A stretch of 64,000 nt of DNA, from the IMG/VR virus record IMGVR_UViG_3300034105_003891, positions 1 through 64,000 of that record. One strand, written 5' to 3'. Of this stretch, positions 39,171 to 46,824 are shown one piece after another. Every line of letters begins with the position of its first letter. The first letter of the stretch is position 1. A program made the position numbers and the translations under genes. This DNA comes from a virus. Under the pieces are notes generated by a model. That model saw only the letters and a program-made list of their open reading frames with translations. It was not told the DNA's origin and ran no database searches.

Positions 39171-39855
39171 TGTTTATTAGGTTAGTGTATTCCTTCGATA
39201 TATTTCTTAGATAAGCACCTGAATCTTTTGCAGCCTTGGTTATAGCATCTGCAACTTGCGAGCCCTTTCCTTTTTTATATGTTACCTTGTAAACCATATA
39301 TTCATATTCTCCATCAGTTACTATGGGAGGAGCAATGTTTTTAATCTTATCTATTTTAGGCATAACAACAGCAGTATTATCTCTAGCAAGCTCAAATTTA
39401 ACAGCACTTCCATTCTCTTTTATTTTGAATGTAACATTCTGCTCCGCATTTGCCTGGGCACTGTTGGGTATAGTTGCTTTACCTACAACATAATTTGCAA
39501 TATATCTCTCGGTATTAACGCCAGCATTCTTAAGAGCAGCGATAAAATTTTTAGCCCTATCCTCCGCTAATTTTTTATTATTATACCCCTTATCATTACC
39601 AACCGCTGATGCTGATCCAGTAACAACTATTGTCGAATCCTTCATTGGTTTAAGTATTTCAACCGCCTTTTTGAATTGATCGTTATTTGTATCTATTTGA
39701 TCCTTACCTAATTTGAATAATGAACCATCAAGTACCACTATTCTAGAATAGTTGAAGTTTTTAACCCCACCCTCCTTTGTGTTATCTCTTCCCCCGCCGA
39801 GGGACTCGTTAAGACGGGAATCGGAGAAATTAGAGAAATGTACTATATTTTCCAT
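39163..39855 (-). CDS. Leader protein with OmpA-like domain
   Basis: 230 residues from MENIVHFSNFSDSRLNES, which fits the leader. Residues ~45-125: FKLGKDQIDTNNDQFKKAVEI..., STIVVTGSASAVGNDKGYNN, KLAEDRAKNFIAALKNAGV follow the OmpA C-terminal (peptidoglycan-binding) fold. The usual Asp/Arg contact pair is only partly visible (DRAKNF). No signal peptide, so a packaged or virion wall-binding role is possible. Confidence 0.65.
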   Translation of the reverse strand: MENIVHFSNFSDSRLNESLGGGRDNTKEGGVKNFNYSRIVVLDGSLFKLGKDQIDTNNDQFKKAVEILKPMKDSTIVVTGSASAVGNDKGYNNKKLAEDRAKNFIAALKNAGVNTERYIANYVVGKATIPNSAQANAEQNVTFKIKENGSAVKFELARDNTAVVMPKIDKIKNIAPPIVTDGEYEYMVYKVTYKKGKGSQVADAITKAAKDSGAYLRNISKEYTNLINKK

Positions 39856-39877
39856 AATTTGCTTAATATTAATTAAA

Positions 39878-39895
39878 TTTGGATATATATCCAAA
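39878..39895. promoter_or_regulatory. Palindromic bidirectional late-type box
   Basis: TTTGGATATATATCCAAA is an 18-bp perfect palindrome between divergent leader genes (starts 39855 minus and 39910 plus). Confidence 0.65.
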
Positions 39896-39909
39896 ATCAA
39901 TTATCAATA

Positions 39910-40119
39910 ATGGAAAACATAAAAAACTACTCAGATTTTCTATTCGAAGCAAAGGGAATAAGTCCAGCAATATATGCAGATTTACAAAAATACTTTGCAA
40001 CAGAGGGCAAGCACACCTACGATGGTGCAAAAGAATTTCTTAGTAGATCAAAAAAGAAATGGAATTTAACGGAGGAAGATTTCGTTGAGGCAGCTATAGA
40101 ATTTAAAAATAAAAAATAA
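39910..40119 (+). CDS. Leader (CTS-like) small helical protein
   Basis: 69 residues; leader MENIKNYSDFLFEAKGIS has the E-A site. Body of about 55 residues is helical and basic. Close in size to T4 internal proteins. Confidence 0.65.
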   Translation: MENIKNYSDFLFEAKGISPAIYADLQKYFATEGKHTYDGAKEFLSRSKKKWNLTEEDFVEAAIEFKNKK

Positions 40120-40121
40120 TT

Positions 40122-40367
40122 ATGCCTACAGTATTAACAGCAAGATATAATAAGGATTATAAACACATCCGGGAATTTAGCGTTAAAGGCTATGATGACG
40201 AGGTTGTTGAGTTATTTAAAGAATTTCACGAGGAGTACAAAAACAGATGCGAATGCGATGTTGAATACGAAAAGGATATAGCAACAATAAGAATAAGCCT
40301 ATCCCAGTATTCTGAGATCGATCCCGATTTATTTATAAAAAGACTCGATTCAAAGATTAATTATTAA
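40122..40367 (+). CDS. Hypothetical phage protein
   Basis: 81 residues, ferredoxin-like pattern of strands and helices. No leader. Terminator follows. Confidence 0.55.
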   Translation: MPTVLTARYNKDYKHIREFSVKGYDDEVVELFKEFHEEYKNRCECDVEYEKDIATIRISLSQYSEIDPDLFIKRLDSKINY

Positions 40368-40405
40368 AAATAAGGAGGTATCAAAAAAGATGTCTCCTTA
40401 TTTTT
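40366..40405 (+). terminator. Intrinsic terminator
   Basis: AAATAAGGAG...CTCCTTATTT, T run. Confidence 0.8.
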
Positions 40406-40445
40406 TTATATCGAAATGTTTATTTAATTTTACAAAAATAAAAAA

Positions 40446-41000
40446 ATGAAAGACCAAATAAGATTCTCGATCGTAACTACATTACAGGTTACATTAATGT
40501 GTTTAGTTTCGATAGTACTATATTTAGCGACTGACGTAATTCTAAGTGGGAATTACCCGTACTATATCGTAATAAATCCATTTACCAGTGGGCTGCTTCA
40601 CGCAAATTTTAACCATCTTTTATCTAATATATTCATCATATTTATAACATTAAATATGCGATGTAATAGATTTTACACAGTTGAAAAGATATTCTGGGTA
40701 ACGTCATTAATAGCAATATTATATTTACCGATTATAATAATAGAACCAGAATTTTCAGCCATAGGGATATCAGGAACCTGCTACTTTTTGCTTATGAGAG
40801 GACTTGGTTCTACGAGGAAGGTAAAAATTCTAGCTTACTTTCTCATAGCGGTTATTCTGACAAGTGAATTTTTAAAACTTGGTAATAATGATAGAATAGC
40901 ACACGCTGTTCATATTATTGGATCGATACTTGGTCTTATATCATTATACCCATATGGATTAAAATTTATACATGAAAAAATATATGAAATAATAAGTTAA
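40446..41000 (+). CDS. Rhomboid-family intramembrane protease
   Basis: 184 residues, about six hydrophobic segments. HANFNHLLSN (52-61) matches the HxxxxHxxxN motif of rhomboids in the second segment; AIGISGT (105-111) carries the GxSG catalytic Ser (109); AHAVHIIGSILG (152-163) carries the catalytic His (156) in the HxxGxxxG helix. All catalytic residues are present, so it should be active. Rhomboids cut membrane proteins inside the bilayer; in a phage it might act on host envelope proteins. Confidence 0.8.
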   Translation: MKDQIRFSIVTTLQVTLMCLVSIVLYLATDVILSGNYPYYIVINPFTSGLLHANFNHLLSNIFIIFITLNMRCNRFYTVEKIFWVTSLIAILYLPIIIIEPEFSAIGISGTCYFLLMRGLGSTRKVKILAYFLIAVILTSEFLKLGNNDRIAHAVHIIGSILGLISLYPYGLKFIHEKIYEIIS

Positions 41001-41049
41001 TTTTTTTATCCGCAAATATTTATTAATCTTGCACCATAAAACAAATATC

Positions 41050-41787
41050 ATGAAAAAATTAATACTAGCAGCGTTTCTATTTTTAACCATAACCTGCATA
41101 TCACAAGATTATAAAAAAACATATTCAAAAATCCATCTATCCAGAAGTATAGACGATCACTTTAGTAAATACTATAAAAGGTATACAGCTAAATATTTCT
41201 ACGAAACTACAGGTAAAAGAAGAATAATAGAGAGAGATCCAGTTCTGGATACAGTTGCTTCCGGAAGAAGCGAATACTCAATGGTTGTTTTTAGAGAATC
41301 GTCTAAATATGATTCATTTTCATATCTTCTCCGTAATGTACCTGATGGGGAAAGCGCACATAAAAGATACTATAGAAATCCATCGATATTTAAGGAACCA
41401 AGAGGGTGCATTTTTCCGAATAAGAATAATTTGGATATTCTAAAACGTAATGGTCTCACCTGGAGTTCAGAACTTTTCGTACAGTGTTCATATTCATTTA
41501 AAACATCGAACGGCAGTATGGAAAATAGGGATATCCTACAGAAGTATATGAACTATCTAAGAAGAGAAACAGATTTTTCCTCAGAGGACACGTTTCTAAA
41601 CAGCTATCTTGGTTCACAGGCACACAAAAATGCCATACGTAAGCATGGCAATTGGAAATTCGGATGTAGCACTATGTTTCTAATAGCTAAGCAGTATGAT
41701 AAATCCAGAGGTATGTGGAAATATGAAGTTTTTACCTGCAATACTGTAATAATAGTAAAGAATTTTACAGATTCAAATGTTTATTGA
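41050..41787 (+). CDS. Secreted CAP/SCP-like protein
   Basis: 245 residues from MKKLILAAFLFLTITCISQ, a clear signal peptide (possible cut after residue 18). NSYLGSQAHKNAIRKHGNWKFGCSTMFL (about 188-215) recalls the CAP-domain stretch 'W..S..H..~I......~G'. The rest is basic and aromatic. Family assignment is moderate; export is firm. Next to the rhomboid gene, so both may act on the envelope. Confidence 0.5.
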   Translation: MKKLILAAFLFLTITCISQDYKKTYSKIHLSRSIDDHFSKYYKRYTAKYFYETTGKRRIIERDPVLDTVASGRSEYSMVVFRESSKYDSFSYLLRNVPDGESAHKRYYRNPSIFKEPRGCIFPNKNNLDILKRNGLTWSSELFVQCSYSFKTSNGSMENRDILQKYMNYLRRETDFSSEDTFLNSYLGSQAHKNAIRKHGNWKFGCSTMFLIAKQYDKSRGMWKYEVFTCNTVIIVKNFTDSNVY

Positions 41788-41789
41788 AA

Positions 41790-42383
41790 TTATCTAAGTG
41801 AGATAAGATATTTAGTTTGATCCACCGCAGCGATTATTTCATCGATAATATTAACTATCTCGCTATCAGATTTTTCATCAAAATGAGATCTACACTCTTC
41901 CCTGTAACATCTGTATAGATCGTCTATGAATTTTGAAAGATCACCATTTTTTGCATCCTCGAAATTATAAAGGGTAATATTAAGATCTTCTGAATCCAAT
42001 ATAGGTCTACCGTATTTACCCATTATGGTTTCAATTAAGGTATCACCTATTTTTCTTATCTGATTAAAAAGTTCATCAAGTGCTATGTGTTGTCCATAAA
42101 GCTGACATTGCCAATGTAGCAATTTAGTTTGCGACATGTTTTGAAGCACCATTTTTACAACCTTACCATGTTTATTTTCTTTGGTCAACTCAGTTTTATT
42201 TTTAGCAATAACGGATCTAAAATCTAAACTCCTTTCCGGTGAATCCATATATTTAAAATCATCAACATCGCTTGGTGCTGGTAATGCTTTTTGAGGCTCT
42301 TCCGTAGACATGGTGTCTTTTTTATACTTTGGGTCTTCTATAACGTCACCAAATGCGCTAAGATTTAATACTCGTGGCTCCAT
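41790..42383 (-). CDS. Ferritin-like / Dps-like phage protein
   Basis: 197 residues. After a disordered first 60, SQTKLLHWQCQLYGQHIALDELFNQIRKIGDTLIETIMGKYG follows the Dps-like helix pattern (H..W......H..ld.l...i....D..~E...G). From memory a T4-type phage family (DUF5856) looks alike. May bind metal or DNA; ferroxidase residues not verified. Confidence 0.55.
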   Translation of the reverse strand: MEPRVLNLSAFGDVIEDPKYKKDTMSTEEPQKALPAPSDVDDFKYMDSPERSLDFRSVIAKNKTELTKENKHGKVVKMVLQNMSQTKLLHWQCQLYGQHIALDELFNQIRKIGDTLIETIMGKYGRPILDSEDLNITLYNFEDAKNGDLSKFIDDLYRCYREECRSHFDEKSDSEIVNIIDEIIAAVDQTKYLISLR

Positions 42384-42402
42384 ATAATTAAATTATTTTG
42401 AA

Positions 42403-42411
42403 TTATATATC
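42403..42411 (-). promoter_or_regulatory. Late-type box GATATATAA (minus)
   Basis: 20 bases before the ATG at 42383. Confidence 0.55.
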
Positions 42412-42450
42412 CAATTTGAAGTTGTCTATTATATACGGAAACAAAACTTC

Positions 42451-42459
42451 AATATATAG
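42451..42459 (+). promoter_or_regulatory. Late-type box AATATATAG
   Basis: 29 bases before the ATG at 42489. Confidence 0.4.
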
Positions 42460-42488
42460 CTTAAATAAACCAATAAATATTTTTAACC

Positions 42489-42941
42489 ATGGAATGGAAA
42501 AGTCTAACAACGAAAAAGACCATCGACCTATCCAGCTACCTAGCTGATTGGATGGCAAACAACCCTGAAGACAAGATCTATATAGGGTGTGATTCACAGA
42601 ATCACAACGGCACCACGACATTCGCTACGGTTATTGTATTACATCAACCGAACAGGGGAGGACATGTGCTTTACAACAAGATGACCGTACCTAGAATCCA
42701 AGCTAGATACGAAAGATTATGGAAGGAGATTGAGCTGAGCGTGGAAACTGCACATTGGATAATTGAGAATTGCGGGCACACCCCAGATTTCGTGGATGTT
42801 GATCTTAACCCAGATCCTAGACATCAATCCAACACATTGCTAAGATCCGCTGTTGGCTTAATAGAGGGGATGGGTTTAAAGGCTAGATATAAAAGTGCAT
42901 CTAACTGGTCAATATCCATCGCTGATTCCATATGTAAATAG
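42489..42941 (+). CDS. RNase H-like YkuK-family protein
   Basis: 150 residues. KIYIGCDSQNHNGTTTFATVIVL (first strand with the acidic D and S-Q), FVDVDLNPDP (second acidic site) and a C-terminal KSASNWSISIADSICK strand-helix fit the YkuK family of RNase H-like proteins, found in firmicutes and many phages. Could act as a nuclease on RNA or hybrids; activity not proven for the family. Confidence 0.7.
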   Translation: MEWKSLTTKKTIDLSSYLADWMANNPEDKIYIGCDSQNHNGTTTFATVIVLHQPNRGGHVLYNKMTVPRIQARYERLWKEIELSVETAHWIIENCGHTPDFVDVDLNPDPRHQSNTLLRSAVGLIEGMGLKARYKSASNWSISIADSICK

Positions 42942-42990
42942 AAAAATAATAATTAATTGGAACAATTTTATAAATCCCAATATAATTATC

Positions 42991-42999
42991 GATATATAA
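42991..42999 (+). promoter_or_regulatory. Late-type box GATATATAA
   Basis: 23 bases before the ATG at 43023. Confidence 0.55.
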
Positions 43000-43022
43000 A
43001 ATCAATAATAAAAAAATTAAAA

Positions 43023-43202
43023 ATGAAAAGGACATTATTCTTACTTGCAGTACTCTTCTCACTGAGTCTGTCATCATGCAAAAAAGTAGATGGTAAAACC
43101 ACTACCGACGTAGCAGCTGATAGCACAGCGGTTGATACAACTAAAGTTGACACTACAACAGTAGACACAACATCAGTTAAAGTAGACACAACAAAGGCAT
43201 AA
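43023..43202 (+). CDS. Small lipoprotein with Asp-Thr-Val repeats
   Basis: 59 residues: signal MKRTLFLLAVLFSLSLSSC (Cys 19 lipobox), then repeated VDTTKVDTTTVDTT. Surface-exposed, flexible; possibly a superinfection or surface-masking protein (inference). Confidence 0.7.
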   Translation: MKRTLFLLAVLFSLSLSSCKKVDGKTTTDVAADSTAVDTTKVDTTTVDTTSVKVDTTKA

Positions 43203-43223
43203 ATCCAAACAAGGTTTATATCG

Positions 43224-43254
43224 AAAGGGTCTAGTTTTACTAGACCCTTTTTTA
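43224..43254 (+). terminator. Intrinsic terminator
   Basis: AAAGGGTCTAG-TTTTA-CTAGACCCTTT. Confidence 0.9.
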
Positions 43255-43299
43255 TTTATAAAAGATCCGAAAAGATTTTTTTTATTTGGAATGTTTTCA

Positions 43300-43308
43300 T
43301 ATATTTGC
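43300..43308 (+). promoter_or_regulatory. Early-type -7 element TATATTTGC (tRNA array)
   Basis: 17 bases before tRNA-Arg; conserved leader GTAATTAAAA follows. Likely start of the RNA array. Confidence 0.7.
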
Positions 43309-43325
43309 AATGTAATTAAAAAAAA

Positions 43326-43398
43326 GGCCGGGTAGCTCAATGGATAGAGCAACTGGTTTCTACCCAGTAGGTTGTAGGTTCGAGTCCTACCTCGGTCA
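43326..43398 (+). tRNA. tRNA-Arg (UCU)
   Basis: Cloverleaf: acceptor GGCCGGG/CTCGGTC, anticodon loop TTTCTAC, T loop TTCGAGT. Reads AGA, the main Arg codon here. Confidence 0.9.
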
Positions 43399-43459
43399 CT
43401 AATAACTAAAAAATGAAAAAGAAATTCGATATGCATTAGGTTAATTTAACCAATGCGAT

Positions 43460-43708
43460 ATGTCAAAAAATAGAAACCGAGCAAAGCTCAATGAATGTCT
43501 GACTCCAAGAGAGTATAAACTAGCATACTTAAAGCACGAATATGATTACTGCTTTATATGTTGCAAAAGAAGTGGAAGCTTCTATTATGATTGTTCACCC
43601 ATGTCAATGAAAAGAAAAGGGAGACATGGGAACGGTAAACTAATTTCTACATTCGATGCTAGATCTTATAGAACCTGGAAGCATACTAGAAGAACACAGT
43701 ATAAATAA
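43460..43708 (+). CDS. Small basic Cys-containing protein
   Basis: 82 residues, very basic, with CFICC in the middle and many Arg/Lys in the C-terminal half. Between two tRNAs; could bind RNA. Not recognised. Confidence 0.55.
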   Translation: MSKNRNRAKLNECLTPREYKLAYLKHEYDYCFICCKRSGSFYYDCSPMSMKRKGRHGNGKLISTFDARSYRTWKHTRRTQYK

Positions 43709-43717
43709 GTCTTACCC

Positions 43718-43793
43718 ACCCCTGTGGGCAAACTGGAAAAGCCGCCTGATTTAGGCTCAGGAGATTTTACGGGTTCGACTCCCGTCAGGGGTA
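43718..43793 (+). tRNA. tRNA with UAG anticodon (Leu, CUA)
   Basis: Acceptor ACCCCTG/CAGGGGT, anticodon loop TTTAGGC, T loop TTCGACT. The variable region is only 7 bases, whereas bacterial tRNA-Leu has a long arm; its anticodon arm resembles the tRNA-Pro at 46376. Confidence 0.8.
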
Positions 43794-43809
43794 CAATTAT
43801 TAAAACATT

Positions 43810-44232
43810 ATGATATCAATCTATCTAGACGACACCAGAACGCCATTAGAACACCCAGCAGGGAAAGAATGGACAGTAGTAAGAGATTATGATCAATTCG
43901 TAGATCTGGTCACTAAAACAGGTCTAAATAACGTTGAATTGATATCATTGGATCATGATCTTGGTCCCTTAGCCATCAAACATTTCTTCGATAACACCAG
44001 AGCAAACTACACCATAAATTATGCTTTCATTAGGGAGAATACAGGTATGGATGTGGTTAAATGGCTGATTAATCTGGCAAGAGAATTGGATCTTGATTTA
44101 CCCCAATGTTATGTTCATAGCGCAAATCCAATAGGCTGTGGCAATATGATGGGACACATCAACATGTACCACAAAGAAAGAAGAAAACACCAGACTTGCG
44201 TAAGGGTCAAATGGAAGCATTCTAGCAAATAA
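43810..44232 (+). CDS. Cyclic-phosphate-processing receiver-domain protein
   Basis: 140 residues. ISIYLDDTRTPL start, LISLDHDLG (49-57), MDVVKWL helix and CYVHSANPIGCGNM strand match the receiver-like domain predicted to act on 2',3'-cyclic phosphates and found with phage RNA-repair genes. Its place in the tRNA array fits a role in repairing cleaved tRNAs. Both Asp clusters are present. Confidence 0.7.
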   Translation: MISIYLDDTRTPLEHPAGKEWTVVRDYDQFVDLVTKTGLNNVELISLDHDLGPLAIKHFFDNTRANYTINYAFIRENTGMDVVKWLINLARELDLDLPQCYVHSANPIGCGNMMGHINMYHKERRKHQTCVRVKWKHSSK

Positions 44233-44247
44233 AAATGGTGCATCTGC

Positions 44248-44256
44248 GATATATAA
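44248..44256 (+). promoter_or_regulatory. Late-type box GATATATAA
   Basis: 3 bases before the ATG at 44260. Confidence 0.55.
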
Positions 44257-44259
44257 CGG

Positions 44260-44946
44260 ATGAAACATTTACAATTATTTGAAGAGTTTACAAGTTCTGA
44301 TGAACAGTTAAAAGAGGATCTATTAGCTGACATGGTAGACAAAGCAAAAAGAGGTCTAGCAACTGGAGCATTAGTAGCTGCTCTTTTAACATCACCTGAT
44401 GTGTCACCTCAGGACGTAGCAGCAATCAAACAAGCAAATACCGAAATAGAGGCACCGCAGGAAGCTAATGGTGTTGGTGTTGGCATATCACCAGATCTTT
44501 CATTCTCAAAAGAGGTATCACTAACAAGAGCTATTACTGATCTTGCAAAGAATTTACCAGAAGGAACTACGTTATCGTATGAAATCATAGATCAGAAAAC
44601 GGTTATGGATGGTAGCAACTATAAGACAACAACGATAATCAAAATATCCACAGAAGGTACAAAGATAAACCCAGGTCAGCTAACAATAAAAAAGAAGGCA
44701 GTAGTAAGAGATGATGCTAGAATCAAAAGAGAAGCTCGTATGATTGATTATAGAGCGGAACTACTAGCAAGAGCTAAAAGATTTGGATTTGATACAGTTG
44801 AGGAATACTACGCTTGGCAAGCGGAAAGAAATAAAGGGGAGGATGTAGGAATGGATAATTTGAACGATCCTTCGTTCTCACATACAAGCTGTGGCATCTC
44901 TAAAGCAGGTGCTAAGGATGCTAAAAGAGAATGGAAAAAGAAATAA
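44260..44946 (+). CDS. Leader (CTS-like) protein
   Basis: 228 residues; leader MKHLQLFEEFTSSDE. A hydrophobic GLATGALVAALL (32-43) follows, then beta-type and a helical basic C-terminus with AKRFGFDTVEEYYAW. Not recognised. Five bases before the next leader gene. Confidence 0.65.
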   Translation: MKHLQLFEEFTSSDEQLKEDLLADMVDKAKRGLATGALVAALLTSPDVSPQDVAAIKQANTEIEAPQEANGVGVGISPDLSFSKEVSLTRAITDLAKNLPEGTTLSYEIIDQKTVMDGSNYKTTTIIKISTEGTKINPGQLTIKKKAVVRDDARIKREARMIDYRAELLARAKRFGFDTVEEYYAWQAERNKGEDVGMDNLNDPSFSHTSCGISKAGAKDAKREWKKK

Positions 44947-44951
44947 ATCAC

Positions 44952-45740
44952 ATGGGCATAAAAAAATTCAACGACTTCATAAACGAGTCGGACCAAAGCG
45001 AGGAGATCAAAAAAGCATTAGAGTTACTTAGAAATTCTGGTTATCACATCGAGAAAATAGAACCAGAAAAGGTAACAAAAATAGGAACATATCAAGCTCC
45101 AACCTTCGATACTCTTATGTTAATTCCAAAATTTTCTGAACTGCAGAAAATATTCGAGCTTGAGGAGGTAAGAAAATTAGATCCAAAAAAATACAGAGGA
45201 AATAAAAAAAATCTATATTTTTTTCCGGGGGTAATGGAGAATAAAGGAGGAAGCGTACCCCTTTTTAATTTATCAAGTCCAAAAGAAAACATGATTCGGC
45301 TTTCGTTTGGTAACGGAAGGCCAGAAGTATCCGATATTCTTTCATTTACAGGTAGACCAATAATAAGCAATGCATTTTTTAATACTGCTAGAGAAAAAAA
45401 TGCCGTAGTAGAAATAATAGAAAAATACTTATATTTAATTTACATTGGGCTGTGGAAGGAGGACATTAAAAAAATAACAGAGAAGGATCCGGGTAGCATG
45501 GACCTAGTGATAAAAGCATACGGAGAAAGCAAAGTACCTGCTGATGAATTATCGGAAAAGTCGCTAATGTATACATTAAATCTTATAGATTCATTTGATA
45601 TAAAATCTTTTGCAAGAGAAATTAAAAAAATTCCAGAAAATAAATCAATGAATATAATTACCGCTGTACTTGATACTCCAAGGATTTCGCATATACTTTC
45701 AAACTATCTTGAAAAAAACCATGATCTATTTAAAAAATAA
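44952..45740 (+). CDS. Leader (CTS-like) protein
   Basis: 262 residues from MGIKKFNDFINESDQS, a strong leader match; an upstream ATG at 44931 would bury the leader. Lys/Glu-rich body without recognised domain. Confidence 0.7.
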   Translation: MGIKKFNDFINESDQSEEIKKALELLRNSGYHIEKIEPEKVTKIGTYQAPTFDTLMLIPKFSELQKIFELEEVRKLDPKKYRGNKKNLYFFPGVMENKGGSVPLFNLSSPKENMIRLSFGNGRPEVSDILSFTGRPIISNAFFNTAREKNAVVEIIEKYLYLIYIGLWKEDIKKITEKDPGSMDLVIKAYGESKVPADELSEKSLMYTLNLIDSFDIKSFAREIKKIPENKSMNIITAVLDTPRISHILSNYLEKNHDLFKK

Positions 45741-45743
45741 AAT

Positions 45744-45752
45744 GATATATAC
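45744..45752 (+). promoter_or_regulatory. Late-type box GATATATAC
   Basis: 15 bases before the ATG at 45768. Confidence 0.5.
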
Positions 45753-45767
45753 AATAAAAATAAAGAA

Positions 45768-46064
45768 ATGAAACACATTAAATTATTTGGAGCGATACAG
45801 TCCAAAATTAACGAAAGCATGGGAATTGAACTCCCAGAGGGTTACGAATTCACACTATTTAATCCGAATGATAAAGCAGATTGCAAAAGACATTTTGAGG
45901 AGGGAGATACAGAAAACTGGAGCGGAATGACCTTCGAGGAATGGATGGGAACATTGGATCAAATGGGGGAAATTGATTACCAGTCAGGAAATAGCTACTA
46001 TAGGGGAGTCATAGATTGGGAAGAAATGGGAATATCATACATATACGAGATACATCCAATATAA
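45768..46064 (+). CDS. Leader (CTS-like) small acidic protein
   Basis: 98 residues; leader MKHIKLFGAIQSKINES. Acidic body rich in Glu, Trp and Tyr. Not recognised. Confidence 0.65.
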   Translation: MKHIKLFGAIQSKINESMGIELPEGYEFTLFNPNDKADCKRHFEEGDTENWSGMTFEEWMGTLDQMGEIDYQSGNSYYRGVIDWEEMGISYIYEIHPI

Positions 46065-46081
46065 CAAAAATCGGAAATAAT

Positions 46082-46150
46082 TTTTTTATTCGAAACATTT
46101 TCCTAAATTTGCATAAAATATTAAAATCAATTAGATATATAAATCTATAA
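46082..46150 (+). promoter_or_regulatory. Duplicated dual promoter, copy 1
   Basis: Contains TAAATTTGC (46103-46111) and GATATATAA (46134-46142). Copy 2 at 54911 differs at one of 69 positions. Confidence 0.7.
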
Positions 46151-46163
46151 TTTAAAAAACACA

Positions 46164-46292
46164 ATGAAAACAACTTTCAGAAATACTGTCAATCCGTTTA
46201 TGCCGCAAAGCATTGCACCCTTTAACCAGGTGGGCACTGCCAAATGGTATAATGGGAAAGATAAAGGATCTGGAGGTCACAATATAATTTAA
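46164..46292 (+). CDS. 42-residue peptide
   Basis: MKTTFRNTVNPFMPQSIAP, Gly-rich end. Behind the dual promoter and followed by a strong terminator, so a dedicated unit. Function unknown. Confidence 0.5.
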   Translation: MKTTFRNTVNPFMPQSIAPFNQVGTAKWYNGKDKGSGGHNII

Positions 46293-46329
46293 TGTAAAGC
46301 ACTAGTCAAATAAGCATTAAATATTTTTA

Positions 46330-46361
46330 CTCCAGATCTTAAAAGATCTGGAGTTTTTTTT
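46330..46361 (+). terminator. Intrinsic terminator
   Basis: ACTCCAGATCT...AGATCTGGAGT, T9. Confidence 0.9.
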
Positions 46362-46375
46362 TGGACTAGAATTAA

Positions 46376-46451
46376 CGGGGAGTGGACTAATTGGCTAAGT
46401 CGCCTGATTTGGATTCAGGACATCATCAGAGTTCGAGTCTCTGTTCCCCGA
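46376..46451 (+). tRNA. tRNA-Pro (UGG)
   Basis: Acceptor CGGGGAG/TTCCCCG, anticodon loop TTTGGAT, T loop TTCGAGT. Confidence 0.9.
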
Positions 46452-46467
46452 CAAATAAATAAATGAA

Positions 46468-46695
46468 ATGGCAACAATAAAAGAAATCGTAAAAGACAAC
46501 AAAGTTAGATTCTCGCATTTAAAGAATGACATAGCTTACTATAATGTATTCGTAGAGGGAGCGGATCACACATTCCCAGTTAGACTGAATGATATAGGTG
46601 AAGCAACTTTGTTAGCTGAAGATAATGCCATCTTCTTTATGAGGTACATTAGAAAGGCTTTAGAAAACAACGAGTTTCATAAGGCAACTAGGTAA
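46468..46695 (+). CDS. Conserved small phage/Bacteroidetes protein
   Basis: 75 residues. IVKDNKVRFSHLKNDIAYY, FPVRLNDIGEATLLAEDNAI, FMRYIRKAL follow a family common in phages and Bacteroidetes genomes, uncharacterised. Confidence 0.7.
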   Translation: MATIKEIVKDNKVRFSHLKNDIAYYNVFVEGADHTFPVRLNDIGEATLLAEDNAIFFMRYIRKALENNEFHKATR

Positions 46696-46699
46696 ACAA

Positions 46700-46770
46700 A
46701 CGGGCTTGGTGCAATGGTAGCATGCCGGTCTCCAAAACCGTTGATGAAAGTTCGAATCTTTCAGTCCGTG
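46700..46770 (+). tRNA. tRNA-Trp (CCA)
   Basis: Acceptor ACGGGCT/AGTCCGT with G73, anticodon loop CTCCAAA, T loop TTCGAAT. One weak pair at the base of the anticodon stem. Confidence 0.85.
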
Positions 46771-46796
46771 CTGGCGCTTTTTCGTACTTTAGTTTG

Positions 46797-46805
46797 GATA
46801 TATAA
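46797..46805 (+). promoter_or_regulatory. Late-type box GATATATAA
   Basis: 19 bases before the endonuclease at 46825. Confidence 0.5.
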
Positions 46806-46824
46806 GCTAAACTAAAATATAGAA

